From an uncultured Eubacteriales bacterium (GTDB lineage Bacteria > Bacillota > Clostridia > Lachnospirales > Lachnospiraceae), in assembly GCA_900315015.1 (NCBI GenBank), contig OMXJ01000016.1, positions 1 through 62,195 of the forward strand: a DNA stretch of 62,195 bases, in the 5' to 3' direction. Positions 7,020 through 16,440 of this stretch are shown piece after piece. The notes below the pieces were generated by a model. That model ran no database searches and had not been told where the DNA came from. It was given only the letters and a program-made list of their open reading frames with translations. The position numbers were made by a program, and so were the translations under genes. Position 1 is the first letter of the stretch; each line of letters starts with the position of its first letter.

Positions 7020-9398
7020 ATGGGAGAAATCGTTGAAAAGGGACCACTTACAGACGAGTACCTTCAGAAAATGGACGCCTACTGGCGTGCAACAAATTAC
7101 CTTGGTGCAGCACAGCTTTATCTTTTAGATAATCCGCTTCTTCGCTCACCACTTACAATGGACGATGTAAAGAAAAAGATCGTAGGACACTGGGGAACAG
7201 TACCAGGACAGAACTTTATCTATGTACATCTTAACCGTGTAATCAAGAAGTATGATCAGGATATGATCCTTATATCAGGTCCTGGCCACGGAGGAAACTT
7301 CTTCGTAGCAAATACATACCTTGAAGGAACTTACAGCGAAGTATATCCAAACATAAGTGAGGATATCGAAGGAATGAAGAAGCTCTGCAAGCAGTTCTCA
7401 TTCCCGGGAGGAATCAGCAGCCACGTAGCACCTGAAACACCAGGATCAATACATGAAGGCGGAGAGCTTGGTTATTCAATCGCTCATGCATTCGGTGCAG
7501 TATTTGATAACCCGGATCTTATAGCTACCTGCGTAGTAGGTGATGGTGAAGCAGAAACAGGTCCTCTTGCGACCTCATGGCATTCAAATAAATTCCTTAA
7601 CCCGGTAACAGATGGAGCAGTACTTCCAATTCTTCATCTTAACGGATTTAAGATTTCAAACCCAACACTCCTTGCAAGAATATCACACGAGGAGCTTGTA
7701 GCGTTATTCAAGGGTTATGGATGGAAGCCTTACTTTGTTGAGGGTGATGACCCAATGACAATGCATCGCTTAATGGCAGAAACACTTGATAAGGTTATGG
7801 ATGAAATCAAGGCAATCCAGAAGAACGCACGTGAGAACGGCGATACAACAAGACCAGAGTGGCCAATGATCGTTCTTCGTACACCAAAGGGATGGACAGG
7901 ACCGAAGGAAGTAGATGGAGTAAAGATCGAAGGATCATTCCATGCACATCAGGTACCTGTAATGATGGACAAGCCACATCATCTTGAAATCCTTGAGAAG
8001 TGGTTAAAGAGCTATCATCCAGAAGAGCTTTTCGATGAGAAAGGCGCACTTATACCAGAATTAAAGGCATTAGCACCAACAGGTGATAAGAGAATCGGAT
8101 CAAACCCACATGCAAATGGTGGAAAGCTCCTTCACGACCTTAGAATGCCAGATTTCCGTCAGTATGCAGTAGATGTACCAGCTCCAGGTTCTGTTGAAAA
8201 GCAGGATATGATAGAGCTCGGCGGATTTATCCGTGACATCTTTAAATTAAATGCGGATTCAAAGAACTTCCGTATCTTTGGACCAGATGAGACAATGAGT
8301 AACCGTCTTAACAAGGTATTCGATGTAACAAATCGTGATTGGAACAACGGAACAGATGAAGGTACAGATGAATTCCTTGCAGCAGATGGAAGAGTAATGG
8401 ATTCAATGCTTTCAGAGCATATGTGCGAAGGCTGGCTTGAAGGCTACATCCTTACAGGACGTCATGGCTTCTTTGCAAGCTACGAAGCATTCATCCGTAT
8501 CATCGACTCAATGGCATCACAGCATGCAAAGTGGTTAAAGGTATGTAATGGCTTATCATGGAGACAGCCAATCGCATCACTTAACCTTGTACTTACATCA
8601 AATGTATGGCAGCAGGATCATAACGGCTTTACACATCAGGATCCAGGCTTCCTTGATCATATCGCAAATAAGAAGGCAGATGTAGTACGTCTCTACCTTC
8701 CACCAGATACAAACTGCTTACTTTCAACAATGGATCATTGCCTGCGCAGTAAGAATTACGTTAATGCAATCGTATCAAGTAAGCATCCACGTCCACAGTG
8801 GCTTACAATGGAGCAGGCTGTTAAGCACTGCACACAGGGTATCGGCATCTGGGATTGGGCATCAACAGACAGAGGCGAAGAGCCAGACGTTGTACTTGCA
8901 TGCTGTGGTGATACACCAACACTTGAAGCACTTGCAGCAGCAGATATCATCCATGAGCACATGCCGGAAATCAAGGTTCGTTTCGTAAACGTAGTTGACC
9001 TTATGAAGCTTGAGCCAAAGGAAGAGCATCCACACGGACTCTCAGACATCGATTATGATTCTATCTTCACAAAGGATAAGCCAATCATCTTCGCATTCCA
9101 TGGATATCCAAAGCTTGTACACGAGCTTACATACAACCGTCATAATGATAACCTTCACGTATATGGTTACCATGAAGAAGGAACAATCACAACACCATTC
9201 GATATGCGTGTTCAGAACAAGATTGATAGATTCAACCTTGTAATCGCAATGCTCCAGAACATTCCTAACATTGGAAATAAAGGCGCATTCCTTATGCAGG
9301 AAATGAGAAACAAGCTTGTTGAGCATAAGCAGTACATCCATGATAATGGTGTAGATATGCCAGAGGTAGCTAATTGGAAGTGGAAGGGACTTGACTAA
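7020..9398 (+). CDS. xfp: Xylulose-5-phosphate/fructose-6-phosphate phosphoketolase
   Basis: The 792-residue thiamine-diphosphate enzyme splits xylulose 5-phosphate (and often fructose 6-phosphate) with phosphate to acetyl phosphate and an aldose phosphate. It has the phosphoketolase signatures GPGHGG near residue 87, the [20 protein letters not shown] block, and the ThDP motif [11 protein letters not shown]. Full length for the family. GGAGA precedes ATG 7020. Codon use is notably optimised (many CTT, ATC and CGT codons compared with neighbouring genes), suggesting high expression. It is transcribed alone between a consensus promoter and a bidirectional terminator. It could feed pentose carbon to acetate and ATP. 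Confidence 0.97.
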   Translation: MGEIVEKGPLTDEYLQKMDAYWRATNYLGAAQLYLLDNPLLRSPLTMDDVKKKIVGHWGTVPGQNFIYVHLNRVIKKYDQDMILISGPGHGGNFFVANTYLEGTYSEVYPNISEDIEGMKKLCKQFSFPGGISSHVAPETPGSIHEGGELGYSIAHAFGAVFDNPDLIATCVVGDGEAETGPLATSWHSNKFLNPVTDGAVLPILHLNGFKISNPTLLARISHEELVALFKGYGWKPYFVEGDDPMTMHRLMAETLDKVMDEIKAIQKNARENGDTTRPEWPMIVLRTPKGWTGPKEVDGVKIEGSFHAHQVPVMMDKPHHLEILEKWLKSYHPEELFDEKGALIPELKALAPTGDKRIGSNPHANGGKLLHDLRMPDFRQYAVDVPAPGSVEKQDMIELGGFIRDIFKLNADSKNFRIFGPDETMSNRLNKVFDVTNRDWNNGTDEGTDEFLAADGRVMDSMLSEHMCEGWLEGYILTGRHGFFASYEAFIRIIDSMASQHAKWLKVCNGLSWRQPIASLNLVLTSNVWQQDHNGFTHQDPGFLDHIANKKADVVRLYLPPDTNCLLSTMDHCLRSKNYVNAIVSSKHPRPQWLTMEQAVKHCTQGIGIWDWASTDRGEEPDVVLACCGDTPTLEALAAADIIHEHMPEIKVRFVNVVDLMKLEPKEEHPHGLSDIDYDSIFTKDKPIIFAFHGYPKLVHELTYNRHNDNLHVYGYHEEGTITTPFDMRVQNKIDRFNLVIAMLQNIPNIGNKGAFLMQEMRNKLVEHKQYIHDNGVDMPEVANWKWKGLD

Positions 9399-9430
9399 TA
9401 TATAGTCCTAATGCAGATTAAATAAGACAC

Positions 9431-9470
9431 AAAAAGGCCATCCGGAAAAATCCGGATGGCCTTTTTATTA
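9431..9470. terminator. Bidirectional terminator between xfp and the NYN gene
   Basis: AAAAAGGCCATCCGGA and its complement flank AAAA; T-tracts exist on both strands. It serves the two converging genes. Confidence 0.92.
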
Positions 9471-9485
9471 TTATAAGCCCCAATC

Positions 9486-10529
9486 CTAGTTAAGATAAAC
9501 GTTGGTATGGTTGTCGCCTTCGCCCACTCTTAAGGACTTAATGCTGGTAATGTACTTAGAGAAGGTAGAATAACCGAATTCCTTAGGATTGAACTGAGGA
9601 TATTTCTGATGGATTCTCTTGCCGAGCTGAGCTAAATAAATGCCGTTCTTGCCAGCCTCGGTAACTAACTTAACAGCGTAAGAGGTAATCTCATTCTTGG
9701 TGCTGTCATCATTTCTGAGAGCAACCATGACAGTGCTTTCCTTTTTGCTTACATCGAAGGTATCGATTTCATCAATAAAGGTAGAAAGAGAACTATAGCC
9801 ATAATTTCTAGTATCGAAATCGGAATACTTTTTCTGAAGACGGCTGCCTATCTCACCAAGACCGGTTTCCTTGCCCTTATTGTCATTTTCGGTAATGATC
9901 TCGATGATGGTATTGATGATATCACTCTGAGGAATGACATTAGGAGCGCTTTTTGCCTTCTTATTATTTTTGCCCTGCTTATTACCGCTTCGATTGTCCT
10001 GATTTTCGTAATTAAAAGGATCGATGAAGCCATTTCCGACATTCTCAAAAACAGAATTAGGAGAAATGCTATTAACATTGCTATAATTATCAGAAGGCTC
10101 AATAAGGAGTTCGAGATTAGTGAAAACAGAACATGCAGCCCTAAAGGACTTAGGAGTCTTCTTTTCGCCCATACCAATAACATGCATTCCTGATTCACGC
10201 AAACGGCTAGCGAGCCTTGTGAAATCACTATCACTAGAAACAATGCAGAAACCATCGACATTATCTGTATAGAGAATGTCCATGGCATCAATAATAAGAG
10301 CAGAATCAGTGGCATTTTTGCCGGTTGTATTTCTGAACTGCTGAATAGGGGTGATGGAATTAGAAAGAAGCTCATCCTTCCATTTGCCAGACTGAGGCTG
10401 AGTCCAATCACCGTAAATACGTCTATAGGTGATAACACCATATTTAGTCATTTCATCAAGAATAGCAGAAATGTATTTAGCTGAAATATTATCAGAATCT
10501 ATAAGAACAGCATATCGCTTGTCTTCCAT
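9486..10529 (-). CDS. NYN-domain putative RNase with tandem OST-HTH/LOTUS domains
   Basis: The 347-residue protein starts with a NYN (PIN-like) nuclease domain: LIDSDNIS near residue 9, TDSALIIDAMD, and SSDSDFTRL carry the acidic residues that bind metal in this fold. After a polar linker (about 165-200) come two OST-HTH/LOTUS-type segments (about 203-265 and 280-347), each ending in a YGYSSLSTFI/FGYSTFSKYI-like motif. OST-HTH modules bind RNA, so the likely role is ribonuclease action on structured RNA. The same architecture occurs in LabA/Limkain-type proteins. It is a single-gene unit with a consensus promoter; target unknown. Confidence 0.88.
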   Translation of the reverse strand: MEDKRYAVLIDSDNISAKYISAILDEMTKYGVITYRRIYGDWTQPQSGKWKDELLSNSITPIQQFRNTTGKNATDSALIIDAMDILYTDNVDGFCIVSSDSDFTRLASRLRESGMHVIGMGEKKTPKSFRAACSVFTNLELLIEPSDNYSNVNSISPNSVFENVGNGFIDPFNYENQDNRSGNKQGKNNKKAKSAPNVIPQSDIINTIIEIITENDNKGKETGLGEIGSRLQKKYSDFDTRNYGYSSLSTFIDEIDTFDVSKKESTVMVALRNDDSTKNEITSYAVKLVTEAGKNGIYLAQLGKRIHQKYPQFNPKEFGYSTFSKYITSIKSLRVGEGDNHTNVYLN

Positions 10530-10577
10530 AAAAACCTCCGAAATGTAGTAAGCTAAAAACTATTTTAACTAAAGCTA

Positions 10578-10606
10578 ATTCTACCATAAAAGAGGGACTA
10601 TGTCAA
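10578..10606 (-). promoter_or_regulatory. Promoter of the NYN/OST-HTH gene
   Basis: Minus strand: TTGACA (10601-10606), 17-bp spacer, TAGAAT (10578-10583). Confidence 0.85.
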
Positions 10607-10637
10607 AAAAAACTTGAAATAATAAGGCTTTAGAGCC

Positions 10638-10666
10638 TTTACAAAAGAAGCTGTTTGTATTAAAAT
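10638..10666 (+). promoter_or_regulatory. Promoter of the glycerate kinase gene
   Basis: TTTACA (10638-10643), 17-bp spacer, TAAAAT (10661-10666). A small inverted repeat AAGGCT-TTAG-AGCCTT (10623-10638) touches the -35 box and could be an operator. Confidence 0.75.
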
Positions 10667-10697
10667 GAAAAATCATTAAAAATATCAGGAGCAAAAA

Positions 10698-11840
10698 ATG
10701 AAGGTCGTAATAGCCATAGATTCATTTAAAGGAAGCCTGACCTCGATAGAGGCAGGAATAGCTGCGGCAGAAGGTTTTAAAAGAGCAGATAAGAGGATAG
10801 AGTGCAAAGTAAAGCCCCTTGCAGATGGCGGAGAAGGAACCGTGGAAGCACTTGTATCCGGAATGGGCGGAAATTTAGTGAGCCTTCAGGTTACAGGTCC
10901 GTTAGGAGAAAAAATAGAAAGCAGATATGGAATAATAGAAGAAAAAAAGCTCGCAGTTATAGAAATGAGTGCGGCGGCAGGAATAACTCTTGTTCCTAAA
11001 GAAAAGCTAAATCCAATGAAGACCACTACCTATGGAGTAGGAGAAATAATAAAGGATGCAATAGGAAAAGGCTGTAGAAGCTTTATAATAGGCATAGGCG
11101 GTAGCAGCACTAATGACGGCGGAGCAGGAATGCTGCAGGCACTGGGTTTTGATCTAAAAGATAAGGAAGGAAAGAATATATCTTATGGAGCAGAAGGCCT
11201 GTCAAGGCTTGCAGAAATATCAGATAAAAATGTGCTTAAAGAAATAAAAGAATGCAGTTTTAAGGTAGCCTGTGACGTAAATAACCCTCTTTGCGGAGAA
11301 AAAGGCTGCAGCAGGGTGTTTGCACCTCAAAAGGGAGCAGATTCAAAAATGATAGAGAAAATGGATGCATATTTAAAAAAGTATGCAGAAATCGCAAAAG
11401 AAAGCTTTGAAGAAGCAGATCCAGATTATCCGGGAGCAGGAGCAGCAGGAGGCCTTGGCTTTGCGTTTAAGAGCTTTTTAGGCGCAGAGCTGACCCCAGG
11501 GATAGATCTTGTAATAAAGGAAACAAACTTAGAAGAAGAAATAAGGGAAGCAGACCTTGTAATAACAGGAGAAGGAAAGTTAGATGCCCAGACCTCGATG
11601 GGAAAGGCACCGGTAGGAGTAGCTAAAATAGCAAAAAAATATGGAAAGCGTGTCATAGCCTTTGCAGGAGCAGTTACAGAAGATGCGAGGGAATGCAATG
11701 AAAAAGGAATAGATGCATTCTTTCCTATAGTAAGAGGAATAACGACTCTAGAAGAGGCATTAGAAAAAGAAACAGCAAGAAGGAATTTAGAGGAGACAGC
11801 CGAGCAGGTAGCAAGACTTATAATAGCATCAAGGACCTAA
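10698..11840 (+). CDS. Glycerate kinase (GarK/GlxK family)
   Basis: 380 residues of the GK-I family, which phosphorylates D-glycerate with ATP. Family blocks are visible: KVVIAIDSFKGSLTS at the N-terminus, PLADGGEGTVEAL near residue 41, GIGGSSTNDGGAGMLQALG near 133, DVNNPLCGEKGCSRVFAPQKGA near 195, and VITGEGKLDAQT near 290. AGGAG precedes ATG 10698. Whether the product is 2- or 3-phosphoglycerate cannot be read from sequence. No glycerate transporter or tartronate genes are adjacent. Confidence 0.93.
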   Translation: MKVVIAIDSFKGSLTSIEAGIAAAEGFKRADKRIECKVKPLADGGEGTVEALVSGMGGNLVSLQVTGPLGEKIESRYGIIEEKKLAVIEMSAAAGITLVPKEKLNPMKTTTYGVGEIIKDAIGKGCRSFIIGIGGSSTNDGGAGMLQALGFDLKDKEGKNISYGAEGLSRLAEISDKNVLKEIKECSFKVACDVNNPLCGEKGCSRVFAPQKGADSKMIEKMDAYLKKYAEIAKESFEEADPDYPGAGAAGGLGFAFKSFLGAELTPGIDLVIKETNLEEEIREADLVITGEGKLDAQTSMGKAPVGVAKIAKKYGKRVIAFAGAVTEDARECNEKGIDAFFPIVRGITTLEEALEKETARRNLEETAEQVARLIIASRT

Positions 11841-12078
11841 AATAGTGTGTGTAAAGACAGAAAATAAGAATCAGATGCATGGTTATAGGTAAATATGTCA
11901 GAGAATAGAAAAAAGTTATCGGAAAAAAATGTCAGCAAATTTGGTAAAAATAGGGAGAGGTAAAGTAAAATAAAAAGTAATAGGACGTGGAAAAGGTAGA
12001 AAAATACGCAAAAGAAAAAAACAAAAGAAAAAAGCAAAAAGAAGAATGTAAAAGAGAAAAGCAAAAGAGGAGAATGAT

Positions 12079-12651
12079 ATGATCAGAGTAGCAACAGTAG
12101 AGGACGCAGAAGAAATACTGAAAATATACGACTATTATGTAAGAAATACGGCAATAACCTTTGAATATGTCACACCGACAATAGAAGAATTCAGAGAAAG
12201 AATCAAAAATACCCTGAAAGCGTATCCTTATCTGGTATATGAAAGAGAAGGAAAAATTGTAGGTTATTCCTATGCAGGAAGGCTTCATCCAAGAAAAGCC
12301 TATGACTGGTCAGTAGAAACCACCATATATGTAGATAAAGATGAAAGAAGAAGCGGCATAGGAAAAGAACTTTATGACGCCTTAGAAAAAATACTTGCAA
12401 AAATGAATGTCACAAACGTATGTGCCTGCATAGCTTACCCAGATGTAGAAGATGAGCATCTCACCAAAAACAGCGTGGAATATCATGGACACCTTGGCTA
12501 TAAAATGATAGGAATATTCAATAAATGTGCCTATAAATTTGATACCTGGTATAATATGGTATGGATGGAAAAGATAATAGCAGAACATAAAGCAAAGCCA
12601 GATGCATTAATAAACTTTAATGCAGTGGATATCAGTGGAATACTTGGTTGA
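12079..12651 (+). CDS. GNAT family N-acetyltransferase (phosphinothricin acetyltransferase-like)
   Basis: 190 residues. The N-terminus (MIRVATVEDAEEILKIYDYYV) and the acetyl-CoA binding loop ERRSGIGKELYDALE near residue 93 place it in the GNAT superfamily, in the Pat/YncA-like group. Substrate is unknown; relatives acetylate amino-acid-like herbicides, methionine analogues or unknown amines. GAGGAG precedes the ATG. The 238 bp upstream are strongly purine-rich on this strand and hold no recognisable promoter, so it may be read from the glycerate kinase gene. Confidence 0.85.
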   Translation: MIRVATVEDAEEILKIYDYYVRNTAITFEYVTPTIEEFRERIKNTLKAYPYLVYEREGKIVGYSYAGRLHPRKAYDWSVETTIYVDKDERRSGIGKELYDALEKILAKMNVTNVCACIAYPDVEDEHLTKNSVEYHGHLGYKMIGIFNKCAYKFDTWYNMVWMEKIIAEHKAKPDALINFNAVDISGILG

Positions 12652-12721
12652 ATTAGAAAAAAACTGTGGAAAACTATAGACATATATGCAAAAAGAAAAA
12701 GAAATGTGAATATAGTAGCCA

Positions 12722-12796
12722 AATGAGATAAAGAATGGTGAATAAAGAAGCCGAATGAGATAAAGAACGGTGAAAAAGAAGCGTAATAAGATAAAA
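12722..12796 (+). repeat. 32-bp intergenic tandem repeat
   Basis: Units of about 32 bp beginning AATGAGATAAAGAA start at 12722, 12754 and, degenerate, 12785. They lie between the acetyltransferase stop and the terminator. Confidence 0.75.
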
Positions 12797-12827
12797 AAGT
12801 GCTGCAGGCATCTGCCTGCAGCACTTT
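12793..12827 (-). terminator. Terminator of the OFA transporter gene
   Basis: AAGTGCTGCAGGCA pairs perfectly with TGCCTGCAGCACTT across two bases. On the minus strand a run of six T follows; on the plus strand the T-run is short, though it may still stop the acetyltransferase transcript. Confidence 0.88.
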
Positions 12828-12863
12828 AATTATGCATTTCAAAAATTTAGATAATGCCCGCAA

Positions 12864-14213
12864 TTACTTTGAAGCCTTTGCAGCAGCCTCAGCCTTAGGT
12901 GACTTCTTAACTAAGAAGATGCTGAGTAAAAGAGCAACAACGTAAAGAGCAAGTGTAGCATAAAGAACCATCTGATAACCAGTAGGGTTAACAGAAATCA
13001 TATTTCCGTGGCCATCATCAATCTGTGTAACCTCACCGAAATGGTTAACGATGAAAGTAGCAAGCTGGTTACCAGTAAGACCAGCGAAAGCCCAAGCAGA
13101 AAGAGTAATACCATGGATAGCTGAAATGCTTCCCATGCCATAGTGGTCAGAAAGAAGAGTAGGAACATTAGAGAAACCACCGCCGTAGCCTGCATTTACA
13201 ATGAAGATAAGTGCAAGAACAAGAACAATGAGTAATGTATTTCCACTACCGTTCTTAATACCATTTGTAACAATAACAAGAGCTGTAGAAGCGATAGAAA
13301 GGATGAAAATTAACTTATAGATAGTATTTCTATCCTTCATTGAATCAGCCCAAGCTGAGAAACCAAGACGTCCGCCTGCATTGAAAATAGCTGAAATAGT
13401 AGAAATAAGACCAGCTGAAGCAGCAAGACCGATACACTTAACAATCATCTTCTCCTGAGAAATAAGAGCAAGACCGCAAGTGATGTTTATATAGAACATA
13501 AGCCATATTCCAATGTAGTTTGTCATAGGACGAGTCTTAAGAGTCTCCATGATGCTAGGCTTCTTTTCTGTAGCAGCTGGCTCATGCCATCCGTCAGGCT
13601 TCTTAAGAAGAAGGTGACCCACAAACATCATAACAAAATATACACCAGCTAAGATGTAGAACATCTTGTAAACGCCGCCCTCACCAAGGTTTGCAAGGAG
13701 AGCCTGCATGATAGGGCTGGCAATAGCCTTAGCAGCACCGAAACCTGCAACAGCAAGACCGGTAGCAAGACCCTTACGATCAGCGAACCAAAGCATGAGA
13801 GTCTTAACTGGAGATAAGTAACCAGTACCAAGACCAATACCCATGATGAAACCATAGCTTAAATAAATACCAATAAGAGAAACAAGACTTCCCTTGTGAG
13901 CACCGCCGTATGAAATGAAGAAACCAGTACCGGCCATACCAACTGCAAAGCAGATTGTAGCGATAAGTGATGACTTATGTATGTCACGTTCTACGACATT
14001 ACCGAGGAAAGCGGCAGACATGCCAAGGAAGAAAATTGCGAAACTGAATGCCCATTCTGTAGCACCCTTAGAGAAGCCGATGTAATCAGCAATCTCCTGA
14101 CTGAAGATAGACCAACAATATACGGTACCGATACTGCAATGGAGCAGAAGCGCTGGAATAGCAGCGCGAAGCCATTTTCCGCCGAATGACTTGCTTTTTT
14201 TGTCGTTTGACAT
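12864..14213 (-). CDS. OFA-family major facilitator transporter
   Basis: 449 residues with twelve hydrophobic segments. The start (AIPALLLHCSIGTVYCWSIF) and blocks such as GLGTGYLSPVKTLMLWFADRKGLATG are typical of the oxalate:formate antiporter (OFA) branch of the MFS. Many OFA members in Clostridia carry unknown monocarboxylates, so a formate or oxalate role should not be assumed. No oxalyl-CoA genes are near. It has its own promoter and terminator. AGGAG lies upstream of the ATG on the minus strand. Confidence 0.9.
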   Translation of the reverse strand: MSNDKKSKSFGGKWLRAAIPALLLHCSIGTVYCWSIFSQEIADYIGFSKGATEWAFSFAIFFLGMSAAFLGNVVERDIHKSSLIATICFAVGMAGTGFFISYGGAHKGSLVSLIGIYLSYGFIMGIGLGTGYLSPVKTLMLWFADRKGLATGLAVAGFGAAKAIASPIMQALLANLGEGGVYKMFYILAGVYFVMMFVGHLLLKKPDGWHEPAATEKKPSIMETLKTRPMTNYIGIWLMFYINITCGLALISQEKMIVKCIGLAASAGLISTISAIFNAGGRLGFSAWADSMKDRNTIYKLIFILSIASTALVIVTNGIKNGSGNTLLIVLVLALIFIVNAGYGGGFSNVPTLLSDHYGMGSISAIHGITLSAWAFAGLTGNQLATFIVNHFGEVTQIDDGHGNMISVNPTGYQMVLYATLALYVVALLLSIFLVKKSPKAEAAAKASK

Positions 14214-14301
14214 GAAGAAATTCTCCTTTCAGAAACTAAAAAATTAAGGGAAAGAAAATGTATGAAAAACATACAAAAACTATAAATACCCGCAACTTAA
14301 A

Positions 14302-14330
14302 ATTCTAACATAATATTTTTTTAAAATCAA
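14302..14330 (-). promoter_or_regulatory. Promoter of the OFA transporter gene
   Basis: Minus strand: TTGATT (14325-14330), 17-bp spacer, TAGAAT (14302-14307). Confidence 0.7.
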
Positions 14331-14346
14331 GCAATATTTGCATAAA

Positions 14347-14380
14347 ACACTAGTAGAAATATAACACTAGTAGAAATATA
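14347..14380. repeat. 17-bp direct repeat, two copies
   Basis: ACACTAGTAGAAATATA occurs twice in tandem (from about 14347) in the gap between divergent promoters. Function unknown. Confidence 0.7.
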
Positions 14381-14420
14381 GTGAAGATTCACGAATCCTT
14401 CATTAAAGACCAAAAAAATC

Positions 14421-14449
14421 TTGACTATGAATCTTCAATTTGATAATAT
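14421..14449 (+). promoter_or_regulatory. Promoter of guaA with nearby inverted repeat
   Basis: TTGACT (14421-14426), 17-bp spacer, TAATAT (14444-14449). TGAATCTTCA inside the spacer (14428-14437) is the exact inverse of TGAAGATTCA at 14382-14391, which may form an operator pair. Confidence 0.65.
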
Positions 14450-14508
14450 ATAGAATTAGGCGAGAAATATAACAAAGTTTATTAAGCACCATTACCGGAG
14501 GTAACATA

Positions 14509-16104
14509 ATGGCTAATGCTAACAATGGTTTTATCACTGGAACAGAATCTGCTTCAGAAATGATTCTTATCCTTGATTTCGGCGGACAGTATAATCAGCT
14601 GATAGCAAGAAGAGTAAGAGAATGTAATGTATATTGTGAGGTACATCCTTGCACAATGCCTCTTGAAGAGGTAAAGAAAATCAAGAATCTTAAGGGCATC
14701 ATCTTTACAGGTGGACCAAATAGTGTATATAAGGAAGATTCTCCGCACTATGATAAGGAAGTATTTAATCTTGGCGTACCAATTCTCGGTATCTGCTATG
14801 GATGTCAGCTTATGGCGCATCTCCTTGGCGGCGTTGTAGAAGAAGCACAGGGCGATACAGCAAGAGAATATGGAAAGACAAAGACTTATTTTAATACACA
14901 GTGCAAGCTTTTCAAGGGACTGCCAGAACAGGGCGTTACCTGGATGAGCCATGGTGACTATATGTCAAAAGTACCAGAGGGCTTTGAGCTTGTAGCACAT
15001 TCAGATGCATGTCCAAATGTAGCAATAGCAGATGAAAAGCGTGGTTTCTATGGAACTCAGTATCATCCAGAGGTAAATCATACAGAGCATGGAAAGGATA
15101 TGCTAAGAAATTTCCTTTATGATGTATGTCATGTAAAGGGAGATTGGCAGATGGGCAATTTCTGCAAATCTACAGTAGAATCTCTTAGAAATACAATAGG
15201 ACCAGAGGGCAGAGTACTTCTTGCACTTTCAGGCGGAGTAGATTCATCAGTATTAGCAGCCCTTTTAGCAGAGGCAGTTGGAAATAGACTTACCTGCGTA
15301 TTCGTAGATCATGGCCTTCTTCGTAAGAATGAGGGTGATGAAGTAGAAAAAGCCTTCAGCAAATGGGATATAAATTTTGTAAGAGTAAATGCCCAGGAGC
15401 GTTTCCTTACTAAGCTAAAGGGAGTATCAGATCCAAAGCAAAAGAGAATTATTATCGGAGCAGAATTCGGATATGTATTCTTAGATGAAGCTATTAAGTT
15501 CGATATTACAAATAAGGATTTCTTTGCTCAGGGAACAATCTATCCAGATGTAATTGAATCAGGAGCAGGAAATGCAGCACAGATAAAAGGACATCACAAC
15601 CGCCTTCTTCCACCAGAAATGATGGAGAAATTCAGCGGTGTACTCGAGCCTTTATCAATGCTCTTTAAGGATGAAACAAGAGCACTCGGCAGAGAACTCG
15701 GACTTCCTGATTATATTGTAAACAGACAGCCTTTCCCAGGCCCTGGACTTGCAATAAGAATAATCGGAGATGTGACAAAAGAAAAGTGCGATATATTAAG
15801 AGAAGCAGATTTCATATTCAGAGATGAAATTGCAAAGGCAGGTCTTGCAGGTAGTCTTAGCCAGTATTTTGCAGTACTTACTGATACTTTATCAGTTGGA
15901 GTAATGGGCGATGGCAGAACCTATGAGCATCTTCTTGCACTTCGTTCAGTAAATACAAGCGATTTCATGACAGCGGATTGGTCAAGAATACCATACGAGG
16001 TGCTTGACAGAGCAAGTGTAAGAATCGTAAACGAAGTTCCTCATATTAATAGAATCTGCTATGACATAACCAGTAAGCCACCAGCAACAGTTGAGTGGGA
16101 ATAA
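14509..16104 (+). CDS. guaA: GMP synthase (glutamine-hydrolysing)
   Basis: 531 residues, full length. It converts XMP to GMP with ATP and glutamine. The class I amidotransferase domain carries Cys96 (GICYGC), His186 and Glu188 (YHPEV); the ATP pyrophosphatase domain carries the P-loop SGGVDSS (241-247) and the C-terminal dimerisation domain has PFPGPGLAIR. CCGGAGG precedes ATG 14509. Its last 91 bp are duplicated at 18089-18179. The 3' end of guaA is a known attachment site for genomic islands using tyrosine recombinases. Because the duplicated segment restores the C-terminus, the gene stays intact despite the insertion. Confidence 0.98.
   Translation: MANANNGFITGTESASEMILILDFGGQYNQLIARRVRECNVYCEVHPCTMPLEEVKKIKNLKGIIFTGGPNSVYKEDSPHYDKEVFNLGVPILGICYGCQLMAHLLGGVVEEAQGDTAREYGKTKTYFNTQCKLFKGLPEQGVTWMSHGDYMSKVPEGFELVAHSDACPNVAIADEKRGFYGTQYHPEVNHTEHGKDMLRNFLYDVCHVKGDWQMGNFCKSTVESLRNTIGPEGRVLLALSGGVDSSVLAALLAEAVGNRLTCVFVDHGLLRKNEGDEVEKAFSKWDINFVRVNAQERFLTKLKGVSDPKQKRIIIGAEFGYVFLDEAIKFDITNKDFFAQGTIYPDVIESGAGNAAQIKGHHNRLLPPEMMEKFSGVLEPLSMLFKDETRALGRELGLPDYIVNRQPFPGPGLAIRIIGDVTKEKCDILREADFIFRDEIAKAGLAGSLSQYFAVLTDTLSVGVMGDGRTYEHLLALRSVNTSDFMTADWSRIPYEVLDRASVRIVNEVPHINRICYDITSKPPATVEWE
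16014..16104 (+). repeat. Left copy of a 91-bp direct repeat (putative attL) at the guaA 3' end
   Basis: Matches 18089-18179 at 90 of 91 positions; the only difference is C at 16032 versus T at 18107. It ends exactly at the guaA stop codon. This is the pattern left by site-specific integration into a gene's 3' end. Confidence 0.9.
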
Positions 16105-16112
16105 CGGATTAA

Positions 16113-16156
16113 AATGCCGAAAACCTGTATTTATGCGGGCTTTCGGCATTTGTTTT
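16113..16156 (+). terminator. Terminator after guaA
   Basis: AATGCCGAAA pairs with TTTCGGCATT, with further inner CC/GG pairing, and is followed by TGTTTTGTT. It lies on the island side of the repeat, so it may have arrived with the element. Confidence 0.8.
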
Positions 16157-16209
16157 GTTGAAACACTATAATAGATGCATAGAACTCAAGAAAGAGCACG
16201 CCGCTGCTG

Positions 16210-16356
16210 ATGCTTAGGTGTGTGCAGCTGGGAATCCATATCAGCGAACTGGAACTGCTGACGATAGGAACCGTGCTGGATATGTACACGGAACTTCAGA
16301 GGGATGATGAGCCGCATGAACAGCTGGCATGCCAGGATGATATGGACAAATTTTGA
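16210..16356 (+). pseudogene. Phage tail-assembly-like protein fragment
   Basis: The frame from ATG 16210 to TGA 16356 gives 48 residues including LTIGTVLDMYTE and a C-terminus LACQDDMDKF. The pattern (LTIG-VxDM-TE followed by a QxDxDKF end) is what I know from small tail-assembly chaperone-type proteins of Firmicutes phages. No ribosome binding site precedes it and the normal upstream partner is missing, so I read it as a truncated relic. The identification rests on memory of the motif. Confidence 0.5.
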
Positions 16357-16392
16357 TTAAAATCGGCTGAAAAAGATAACTGCCGAAATTAG

Positions 16393-16421
16393 TTGAAATA
16401 TTCCTTTGAATAATGTATACT
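16393..16421 (+). promoter_or_regulatory. Promoter of the abiE operon
   Basis: TTGAAA (16393-16398), 17-bp spacer, TATACT (16416-16421). Transcription would start near 16428, leaving a leader of only about 13 nt that begins at the Shine-Dalgarno sequence. Confidence 0.78.
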
Positions 16422-16440
16422 ATAGGCGGAGGTGATTCAT

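Noticed and set aside
14331-14508. Guanine riboswitch upstream of guaA
   Set aside because: No purine-riboswitch core or three-way junction could be found; only an inverted-repeat pair at the promoter.
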